Source: Eubacteriaceae bacterium (lineage in GTDB: Bacteria > Bacillota > Clostridia > Eubacteriales > Eubacteriaceae). Taken from it: a stretch of DNA of 64,000 nucleotides. Of the stretch, positions 45,356 through 52,555 are shown piece by piece. The notes beneath the pieces are model-generated. The model did not search any database, had not been told where the DNA came from, and saw only the letters and a list, made by a program, of their open reading frames with translations. Within the stretch, counting starts at the first letter, position 1. The number at the start of each line of letters is the position of its first letter. Made by a program: the position numbers and the translations under genes. Location: positions 1 through 64,000 of the forward strand of contig JAENWK010000003.1 of the NCBI GenBank assembly GCA_016650045.1, written 5' to 3'.

Positions 45356-45504
45356 GTTTATGCAGTTGCTACAAAGGAAAACGAAAGATTGTTCATAATA
45401 AACTAGCATTAAACCATTTTTTATCATATGAAAAGTGTATAATTATAAAGAATGAATAATTTTAAATTACTATATCTGCTGAATTTGAAAGGAGTTTTAA
45501 TTAT

Positions 45505-46044
45505 ATGAGTCACGAAACACATGAACATGGTTGCGGCTGTGGCTGCAATGACGAAAGGATTAAGCCCTTCGATGATTTAACATCGGTACTTAAAAAATAT
45601 GCCGATGTCCCGGGAAGTCTGATTACTGTTTTACAGAAAGCCCAGGAGATTTATGGGTTTTTATCATTTGATTTAATGCGTTATATTGCCTTGGAAACAG
45701 ATATCAGTATCGCAAAGGTTTATGGCGTGGCCACCTTTTATACCCAATTTCGCTTTGAACCGATCGGAAAATATCTGGTGATGCTATGCCAGGGAACCGC
45801 CTGTCATGTCAATGGGGCCAAGATGATTGAAGAAGTCGTCATGGACGATTTAAATATTAAAGAAGGCGAAACTACGGCGGATGGACTGTTCACATTAAAC
45901 AATGTCGCCTGTTTAGGCTGCTGCAGTCTTTCCCCGGTGATGATGATTAATGACACGACCTATGGTCAGCTGACCCCGGATAAGGTTAAGAATATCCTGA
46001 CCGAAATTAAAGAAAAGAATGATTCTCAGGAGGGCCAGAAATGA
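45505..46044 (+). CDS. NuoE/HydC-like [2Fe-2S] subunit of a soluble NAD(P)H complex
   Basis: Thioredoxin-like [2Fe-2S] protein of the 24-kDa complex I subunit family. Ligands are C95 and C100 (CQGTAC) and C136 and C140 (CLGCC). Residues 1-17 are an unusual His/Cys-rich head (HETHEH, CGCGC) that could bind metal. 179 aa, cytosolic, no signal. Ends 4 nt inside the NuoF-like gene. Together with the next two genes it resembles HydABC or Stn-type transhydrogenase complexes, passing electrons near the NADH-flavin site. Confidence 0.9.
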   Translation: MSHETHEHGCGCGCNDERIKPFDDLTSVLKKYADVPGSLITVLQKAQEIYGFLSFDLMRYIALETDISIAKVYGVATFYTQFRFEPIGKYLVMLCQGTACHVNGAKMIEEVVMDDLNIKEGETTADGLFTLNNVACLGCCSLSPVMMINDTTYGQLTPDKVKNILTEIKEKNDSQEGQK

Positions 46045-47792
46045 AAATAGTGATTGGAAAAGGAAGCTGCGGCATTGCCGCCGGAGCCAATAAAATACAA
46101 AGTGCCTTTGAAGAAAATCTTTCTTTAGCAGGCCTTGATATCCCGATTGAGACCACCGGATGTATTGGTGCCTGTTACCTTGAACCCATTGTTGATGTTT
46201 TTGATGATGCGGGGAACAAGATCACTTTTGTGAATGTGACAACCGATAACGCCAGAGAAATTGTGGAACAACACATTTTAGAAAAACAAGCCCTTAAAGG
46301 ACTTCAGATTACCGACGCCGACATGACCATGATCGGCAAACAAAAACGGATTGTCCTAAAAAACTCCGGGATTATTAATCCGGAGCGGATTGAAGATTAT
46401 TTATCAGTGGATGGCTATGAGGCGGCAAAAAAATGTCTGACCGAATTAACCCCGGAAGAGATTATTGAAACCCTTAAAATCGCCGGGCTTAAGGGCCGGG
46501 GCGGTGCCGGCTTTCCAACCTGGTTTAAGTGGAATGCTGCTTATAAATCTCCGGGAGCCGTTAAATATATGGTATGTAATGCTGACGAAGGGGATCCCGG
46601 GGCCTTCATGGACCGCAGCGTTTTAGAAAGTGATCCTCATGCCCTCATTGAAGGGATGCTTATTGGGGCCAGAGCCATCGGCGCCAACGAAGGCGTGGTT
46701 TATGTTCGAGCCGAATACCCCCTAGCCATTGTCAGGTTGCAGGGCGCCATTAACCAGGCCCGGGAAAGCGGCTATCTGGGGGAAAATATCTTTAATACCG
46801 GATTCGACTTCGATTTGCGGATCAAAGCCGGAGCCGGAGCCTTTGTCTGTGGCGAAGAAACCGCCCTCATTGCCTCTCTGGAAGGGGAACGGGGCATGCC
46901 CCGATTAAAGCCGCCATTTCCAGCCCAGAAAGGCTATTGGAACAAGCCGACCAACATTAACAACGTGGAAACCTTTGCCAACGTACCCTGGATTTTCAGA
47001 AATGGCGGGGAAGCCTATGCGGCCATCGGCACCAAAGACAGCAAGGGCACCAAGGTCTTCGCCCTGACCGGCAAGATTGCCCATGGCGGTCTGGTTGAAA
47101 TTCCGATGGGACTGACGCTTCGGGATGTTATTTATGACATTGGCGGCGGCATCAAAAATAACAAAGCATTTAAAGCCGTGCAGATGGGCGGCCCTTCCGG
47201 GGGATGCGTTCCTGATTCACTGCTGGATACGCTCATCGACTATGGTGAAATTACCAGAACCGGTGCCATTATGGGATCCGGCGGCATGGTGGTCATGGAT
47301 GAAACTACCTGTATGGTGGATATGGCCCGTTTCTTTCTGGATTTCACCTGTAAAGAATCCTGTGGAAAATGCACCTATTGCCGGGTTGGAACTAAAAGAA
47401 TGCTTGAAATTCTGACCCGCATTACCAAGGGTCAGGGGGTTGACGGCGATATTGAGCTGTTGGAAGAGCTGTGTTATAAAATTAAAGAAGGATCTATGTG
47501 TGGTTTGGGACAAACAGCGCCAAACCCGATATTAACCACCATTAAATATTTCAGAAACGAATATGAAGACCATATTTATAATAAAAAATGCACCGCCAGG
47601 AGTTGTAAAGCGCTATTGACCTATGCGATTAATGAAGAAAATTGTATCGGTTGTGGCAGCTGTAAAAAGAAATGCCCGGTGGAAGCCATTGAAGGTGAAA
47701 AGAAAAAAGTTCATAAAATAAACCAGGACCTTTGTATTAAATGCGGGAAATGTTTCACCGTTTGTAAATTCGATGCAGTCCTGGTGGACTAG
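46041..47792 (+). CDS. NuoF/HydB-like NADH-binding flavoprotein subunit
   Basis: FMN/NADH-binding subunit. N-terminal thioredoxin-like part with C10, C41 and C45; the NADH/FMN motif KGRGGAGFPTWFKW (151-164) and NADEGDPGAFMDR; SLBB region; [4Fe-4S] with CGKCTYC (441-447) and C487; and a C-terminal 2x[4Fe-4S] domain, CIGCGSCKKKC (535-545) and CIKCGKCFTVC (565-575). 583 aa, matching HydB-type rather than plain NuoF. It would be the NADH site of the complex. Base composition is clearly more GC-rich than in flanking genes. Confidence 0.92.
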   Translation: MKIVIGKGSCGIAAGANKIQSAFEENLSLAGLDIPIETTGCIGACYLEPIVDVFDDAGNKITFVNVTTDNAREIVEQHILEKQALKGLQITDADMTMIGKQKRIVLKNSGIINPERIEDYLSVDGYEAAKKCLTELTPEEIIETLKIAGLKGRGGAGFPTWFKWNAAYKSPGAVKYMVCNADEGDPGAFMDRSVLESDPHALIEGMLIGARAIGANEGVVYVRAEYPLAIVRLQGAINQARESGYLGENIFNTGFDFDLRIKAGAGAFVCGEETALIASLEGERGMPRLKPPFPAQKGYWNKPTNINNVETFANVPWIFRNGGEAYAAIGTKDSKGTKVFALTGKIAHGGLVEIPMGLTLRDVIYDIGGGIKNNKAFKAVQMGGPSGGCVPDSLLDTLIDYGEITRTGAIMGSGGMVVMDETTCMVDMARFFLDFTCKESCGKCTYCRVGTKRMLEILTRITKGQGVDGDIELLEELCYKIKEGSMCGLGQTAPNPILTTIKYFRNEYEDHIYNKKCTARSCKALLTYAINEENCIGCGSCKKKCPVEAIEGEKKKVHKINQDLCIKCGKCFTVCKFDAVLVD

Positions 47793-47806
47793 AAAGGAGT
47801 GGGAAA

Positions 47807-50800
47807 ATGAAAAAATTTAAATTAAATATAGATGGTAAAGAAGTCACCGGCTTTCCGGGACAAACGATTTTAGAAATTGCCCGGGAAAATAACATCGATA
47901 TTCCCACACTTTGTTATGATGAACGGCTGGAAATTTTTGGATCCTGCGGACTTTGTATGGTCGAGGTGGAAGGCATTCCCAAACTGTTCAAAGCCTGTGC
48001 CACAGAAATTTCGAAAAATATGGTCGTTAAAACAAAAACCGATCGTGTGATCGAATCACGAAAAACAAATCTGGAGCTGCTGCTGTCCAAACATATCGGA
48101 GATTGTGTTGCCCCTTGTAAGCTTGCCTGTCCGGGAACAACCGACTGCCAGGGTTATGTGGGCCTTATTGCCAATGGGGAGTTTAAAGAAGCCCTGAAGC
48201 TGATTAAAGAACAGCTGCCGCTGCCGGGATGTATCGGCCGGGTTTGCCCGCATCCCTGTGAAACAGCCTGTCGCCGGGGAGAAGTGGATGAACCCATTGC
48301 CATTGCCTGGCTCAAACGTTTTGCCGGTGATTTTGATTTGACCCATGACCTGTTCTTACCGGAAATTAAAGAAGCCACCGGCAAATCCATCGGGATTATC
48401 GGTGGCGGCCCAGGCGGTCTCACTGCTGCCTACTACCTGATCCAGTCCGGCCATGACGTCATCATTTATGAAGCGATGCCGAAAATGGGGGGAATGTTGC
48501 GCTATGGTATTCCCGAATACCGTTTGCCCAAAGGGATTGTAGATGAAGAAGTGGGACTCATAGAAGAAATGGGCGTTGTTTTTAAAAACAATGTCCGCGT
48601 TGGGAAAGATATCGCTTTTGACACCATCCGCGAAAACCACGATGCGGTTTTTGTGGCCCTGGGGGCGTGGACAAGCTCGGGACTGCGCTGTGACGGTATC
48701 GACGCCAAAAACGTCATTGGCGGCATTGAACTGCTGCAACAGGTGGCCAATAATGAACCCATTGTGTTAGGTGAGAAAGTCGCCATTGTCGGTGGTGGGA
48801 ATACCGCTATGGATGCCTGTCGCACGGCCCTGCGACTGGGCGCAAAAGAAGTCACGAATATCTACAGGCGAACCATTGCCGAAATGCCTGCGGAACAAAT
48901 TGAAATCACTGAAGCCCAGGAAGAAGGCGTTGTCTTTAAAAACCTGGCCAGCCCCATTGAAGTCATTAAAGGGGCAGACGGACAGATTGTTCAAATGCGT
49001 CTCCAAAAAATGGCTTTGGGGGAACCGGATGCCAGCGGACGTCGCCGTCCGGTACCCATTAAAGGGGAAGAAGAAACCATTGCTGTGGATACCCTGATTC
49101 TGGCCATTGGCCAGGGGATTAATCCCGAGGGACTGACGGCATTGACCCTGACTAAATTTAATACTGTGGCTGCCGATGAACAAACCTTCAGAACCAGTTT
49201 AGAAGGGGTTTTCGCCGCCGGAGATTGTATTAACGATGGCGCGTCCATTGCCATTAAAGCCATTGGGGATGCCAAAAAAGCAGTTGGCTTTATTGAAGGC
49301 TATTTAAAAGGCGAAGACATTCAGTATCACGAACCGTACTACGTGACCAGGGAATCGGCAGATCCCGATTATCTGGAAAGCATTAAAAAGAATAAACGAC
49401 CGACAATGAGTCACCTAACCCCGAATGAGAGAAATGACAATTTTCTGGAAGTGGTGGAAGGGTTTGATCCAATCCAGGCGGTGGCCGAAGCCAACCGTTG
49501 TCTGGAGTGCGGGTGTCAGGATTATTTTGAGTGCAAACTCATTAAAAATGCCAATGCCTATGATGTGAAACCGGCCCGGTTTGCCGGAGCCAATCCCGAG
49601 AAAAAAATCCAGGAGGATCATCCTTTTGTGATAAGGGACAACAATAAGTGCATTACCTGTGGCCTGTGCGTCCGGGTTTGTGATGAAATTGTGGGCGCCT
49701 CTGCCCTGGGTTTGGTGGATCGTGGATTTGAAACCGAAATCGAGCCGGCTTTAAAACAACCACTGGCCGAAACCGGATGTATCAGCTGCGGTTTATGTAT
49801 CAGTGTTTGTCCCACTGGCGCCTTAAAAGAAGGTTTAATCGGAATAAAAACCGTGCCAATGAATACCAGCAAAACCGAAAGCACCTGTGGCTACTGTTCC
49901 GCCGGTTGCCAGACCGTCATTGAATCCATGGGGGACACCATCATCAAAGCGGTTCCTCAGTCAAACCAACCCCGGCTTAATCAGGGCGTGATGTGCGGCC
50001 GCGGCCGTTTTGGAACGAATCTGGTCCAATGGGGAGATCGGCTGACCACACCACTGATTCGCAATAAACAGGGTAAACTTGAAGAAGCCAGCTGGTATGA
50101 CGCCTTTGTCACCATTGCTAAAAAAGCTCAGAGCATTGCCGCCCGCTATGGTGCGGAGACCTTAAAAATGGGCATTTCACCTAAATATACCAACGAAGAA
50201 ATTTATGCCATGACCCAGCTTGCCAAAGGTCTTCGGGCTGAAACTTTTAGTTTCAGCAACGTGGTTAAGGGCGAAGCGAACGTTCTTACCGGTGACTATA
50301 TGGTTCAGGAGATGGATGCGTTGATTTCAGCTGACGTCATTCTTGTATTGGGATTCCTCCCGGTGAATAACCCTATTGTGAAATACAAACTGGTTCAGGC
50401 TTCAAAAAACGGGGCTGAAATCTTTGTGATTAATCACATTGAAAGTGGTTTTGACAAGTTTGGGGATGAATTCATTACCGATTGTGAGGATTTAGAATTT
50501 TTGGGAGAAATCACAAAATACGTTCTTGAAAATGGGGAACTTAATCCCCAGGCCAACAACAGTGAGAGCCTAAAAGCTTCGCTGAAAGACTTTGATATTT
50601 GCCCAGAGGCTGAATTTATCGGTGCCGGATTAGTCAAAGCCAAAAACCCGGTGATTGTTCTGGGCGATAAATATGTAACCATGGAAACAGCTACCCTGGC
50701 CGGTAATATTATGGGTCTTTTAGGTAAAGTAGAAGGCAGCCGACAGGGAATTTTCAGAGTGGCGGTAAAGAATAACAGTGTTGGCTTAAATGCACTGGGT

Positions 50801-51313
50801 GTCATTTTGACAGATGCCGTCCTTGACAATGCCAAAGGATTACTCCTCTTTGGGGAAGATCCTAATGCCGACTTAGATGTTTATGAATTTCTGATGGTCC
50901 AGGATACTCATTTAACCCAGGCTTGTGCCAGAGCCGATGTGGTACTGCCGGCATTAGCCTTCCCAGAAGTGAATGGTACCTTTGTCAATACTGAAGGTCG
51001 CCTCTTAGAGGTAAAAAAAGCCGTGGAAAGTCCCGTTGACTTTACGAATATAGAAATGATTCAGGCTATGGCAGAAATTCTTTCCAGAGATTTGGGATCT
51101 CCAAACCCTGAAACAATTTTAAAAACCATTGGTCAAGTGACTCCGAGTTTTAAAAATGTCGGAGTTGGAGAAACCCTGAGGGTAAACAATGCCGGAAGAA
51201 CTACTGTTAATCTTAAACCCTATGTTGACGGAAGGCTCTTTACCGAGATTCCATATACCGATTACCTCATGAATGAAATTCAGGGGGAATTAAATAAGGT
51301 GACGAAGCAATAA
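47807..51313 (+). CDS. Large Fe-S/flavin subunit with GltD/NfnB-like module and molybdopterin-type tail (StnC-like)
   Basis: 1168-aa multidomain electron carrier. Residues 1-80: [2Fe-2S] with C36, C47, C50, C64. About 97-160: GltD/NfnB-type cysteine cluster. About 193-500: FAD domain (GIIGGGPGG at 197-203 onward) and a nucleotide site AIVGGGNTAMDA (327-336) followed by YRRT, a pattern usual for NADPH. About 610-670: two [4Fe-4S], CITCGLCVRVC and CISCGLCISVC. About 690-1168: NuoG/FdhF-like domain with CGYCSAGC and C730. No H-cluster motif (TSCCP or PCxxKK) is present, so it is not a hydrogenase. Best match by architecture is the large subunit of Stn-type bifurcating transhydrogenase, coupling NADH, NADPH and ferredoxin. 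That assignment is inference. Confidence 0.85.
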   Translation: MKKFKLNIDGKEVTGFPGQTILEIARENNIDIPTLCYDERLEIFGSCGLCMVEVEGIPKLFKACATEISKNMVVKTKTDRVIESRKTNLELLLSKHIGDCVAPCKLACPGTTDCQGYVGLIANGEFKEALKLIKEQLPLPGCIGRVCPHPCETACRRGEVDEPIAIAWLKRFAGDFDLTHDLFLPEIKEATGKSIGIIGGGPGGLTAAYYLIQSGHDVIIYEAMPKMGGMLRYGIPEYRLPKGIVDEEVGLIEEMGVVFKNNVRVGKDIAFDTIRENHDAVFVALGAWTSSGLRCDGIDAKNVIGGIELLQQVANNEPIVLGEKVAIVGGGNTAMDACRTALRLGAKEVTNIYRRTIAEMPAEQIEITEAQEEGVVFKNLASPIEVIKGADGQIVQMRLQKMALGEPDASGRRRPVPIKGEEETIAVDTLILAIGQGINPEGLTALTLTKFNTVAADEQTFRTSLEGVFAAGDCINDGASIAIKAIGDAKKAVGFIEGYLKGEDIQYHEPYYVTRESADPDYLESIKKNKRPTMSHLTPNERNDNFLEVVEGFDPIQAVAEANRCLECGCQDYFECKLIKNANAYDVKPARFAGANPEKKIQEDHPFVIRDNNKCITCGLCVRVCDEIVGASALGLVDRGFETEIEPALKQPLAETGCISCGLCISVCPTGALKEGLIGIKTVPMNTSKTESTCGYCSAGCQTVIESMGDTIIKAVPQSNQPRLNQGVMCGRGRFGTNLVQWGDRLTTPLIRNKQGKLEEASWYDAFVTIAKKAQSIAARYGAETLKMGISPKYTNEEIYAMTQLAKGLRAETFSFSNVVKGEANVLTGDYMVQEMDALISADVILVLGFLPVNNPIVKYKLVQASKNGAEIFVINHIESGFDKFGDEFITDCEDLEFLGEITKYVLENGELNPQANNSESLKASLKDFDICPEAEFIGAGLVKAKNPVIVLGDKYVTMETATLAGNIMGLLGKVEGSRQGIFRVAVKNNSVGLNALGVILTDAVLDNAKGLLLFGEDPNADLDVYEFLMVQDTHLTQACARADVVLPALAFPEVNGTFVNTEGRLLEVKKAVESPVDFTNIEMIQAMAEILSRDLGSPNPETILKTIGQVTPSFKNVGVGETLRVNNAGRTTVNLKPYVDGRLFTEIPYTDYLMNEIQGELNKVTKQ

Positions 51314-51325
51314 AATATAAACAAC

Positions 51326-51361
51326 AAAAAGGCCATCACAAATTTTTGTGATGGCCTTTTT
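51326..51361. terminator. Bidirectional terminator between the Stn-like operon and DUF3169 gene
   Basis: AAAAAGGCCATCACAAA-TT-TTTGTGATGGCCTTTTT, a perfect 17-bp stem whose A- and T-tracts allow termination from both sides. Confidence 0.92.
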
Positions 51362-51403
51362 ATTTTACTGAAAATTTGTATCATAGCCTGTAGAAGTGAG
51401 TGT

Positions 51404-52147
51404 CTATCTCGCATTTTCCAACTGACCATGTTGATATTTAATGGCATTAACTGAATATGCCAGGGTTTGGGCGATCCATAGAAAGCCAAGCAGCAGATAG
51501 GGGTAAATGCCAATATTGATTATAATTGAGATCAACAGTGAAATGATCATGGCGCCACTATAGGCAAAGTTCATAAACTGGTAGCATTTGTATGCAGCTT
51601 TATACACAACGTATTTTTCAGCTTCATCGCAGCTTTCAATCCAAACCTTGTCAAAATTGAAATCCAATGGATTCCCTTTTTTTTCGGGATAGAGCACTTT
51701 AGTTAACTTAATGACTTTGGTGATCATGATAAGGGTAAAGGCAATGTTACCCAAAAAGATAATCAGCGCCCAGGGGTTGAAATTTTCGGAAAAGCTAATA
51801 ATAGAAACACCAAAGAAACAAAAGCTGAAAATCATATCCACAGAAATGAATGGAAGTAAAAAGTTGAGGCGACGATCCATACCATCGAAAAACGCCTCTT
51901 CGTCCTCTTTAAGCTGGGACAATTTTCTTTTTGCGGTAACATATAGGATGATGATAATTAGGGCTGAAATTCCCAGGATAACGCTTTGAATAATCAAATT
52001 GTAATTAAGGATAAAAGCTTCAAGTTTTATAAAAAAACCAGTGATGGCTGCTTCTCCCATAGAAAGAGTCCCTCCTAGGATGCCGCCAAAAATACCGGAA
52101 ATGATCATGATGATAAAAAACTTTGCCGTGATATTTAATTTTTTCAT
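51404..52147 (-). CDS. DUF3169 family six-TM membrane protein
   Basis: 247-aa polytopic membrane protein with about six TM helices in three pairs and a cytosolic loop of about 30 aa rich in charge (KRKLSQLKEDEEAFFDGMDRR). DUF3169 proteins occur in Firmicutes next to small XRE regulators, as here, and have no known function. The start overlaps the XRE stop by 4 nt, so the two are one unit. Minus strand, convergent with the Stn-like operon. Confidence 0.85.
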   Translation of the reverse strand: MKKLNITAKFFIIMIISGIFGGILGGTLSMGEAAITGFFIKLEAFILNYNLIIQSVILGISALIIIILYVTAKRKLSQLKEDEEAFFDGMDRRLNFLLPFISVDMIFSFCFFGVSIISFSENFNPWALIIFLGNIAFTLIMITKVIKLTKVLYPEKKGNPLDFNFDKVWIESCDEAEKYVVYKAAYKCYQFMNFAYSGAMIISLLISIIINIGIYPYLLLGFLWIAQTLAYSVNAIKYQHGQLENAR

Positions 52148-52356
52148 AGTGTTTTCTCCTCTTCAAATAAAAATAATGATTCTACCGTTGTACCAAAAAC
52201 TTTTGCAATTTTCAAAGCCAACACAACCGAGGGAGAATAGTCCCCCCGTTCAATCAGGCTAATGGTTTGCCGGGAAGCTCCCACCAGTTTTCCTAAATCC
52301 GATTGATTCAGGTTATTGCGGGCACGATATTCCTTTAAACGATTTTCAAGTGCCAT
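52144..52356 (-). CDS. Small XRE-family transcriptional regulator
   Basis: 70-aa single-domain Cro/CI-like HTH protein. The recognition region reads NLNQSDLGKLVGASRQTISLIERG (helix-turn-helix part LGKLVGASRQTISLIE, about 21-36). The rest of the fold reaches the C-terminal EEEKTL. AGGAGG precedes the ATG. It probably represses its own promoter, which carries a repeated TGTCAA/TTGACAA array, and controls the membrane partner downstream. Confidence 0.93.
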   Translation of the reverse strand: MALENRLKEYRARNNLNQSDLGKLVGASRQTISLIERGDYSPSVVLALKIAKVFGTTVESLFLFEEEKTL

Positions 52357-52389
52357 AGATTAATCCTCCTGCATTTCTTCAATGAAAAT

Positions 52390-52455
52390 GATACTTGTCA
52401 AGTTGACAATAATATATGTCAAATACAGTATATATCTGACAACGATACTTGTCAA
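52390..52455 (-). promoter_or_regulatory. Promoter and putative operator array of the XRE/DUF3169 operon
   Basis: On the minus strand TTGACA (52455-52450), 17-nt spacer, TATACT (52432-52427). Five TGTCAA/TTGACAA-type half-sites lie across it: 52395-52401, 52403-52409, 52417-52422, 52437-52442 and 52449-52455. GATACTTGTCAA is an exact 12-nt direct repeat at 52390-52401 and 52444-52455, 54 nt apart. TTGTCAA-G-TTGACAA is palindromic. Confidence 0.75.
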
Positions 52456-52508
52456 TACATAATAATATATTTATTATGCTTTATTCAATGTTCACAGGAC
52501 CGGACTTT

Positions 52509-52517
52509 TGGTATAAT
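52509..52517 (+). promoter_or_regulatory. Extended -10 promoter for polA
   Basis: TGG-TATAAT, 38 nt before polA. TTCACA at 52491-52496 is a poor -35 with 15-nt spacing. Confidence 0.55.
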
Positions 52518-52555
52518 AGTAGGGAAAAATAACCGATGACCAAGAAGGGGACCAA

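Noticed and set aside
48056..49275. Several open frames on the minus strand and in other frames within the large oxidoreductase gene
   Set aside because: They are shadows caused by the higher GC of this gene; no SD sites and no family resemblance.
47807..51313. [FeFe]-hydrogenase HydA
   Set aside because: Neighbour genes look like HydB/HydC, but the large subunit has no H-cluster cysteine motifs; a GltD/NfnB-like flavin module and molybdopterin-type domain occupy the length instead.
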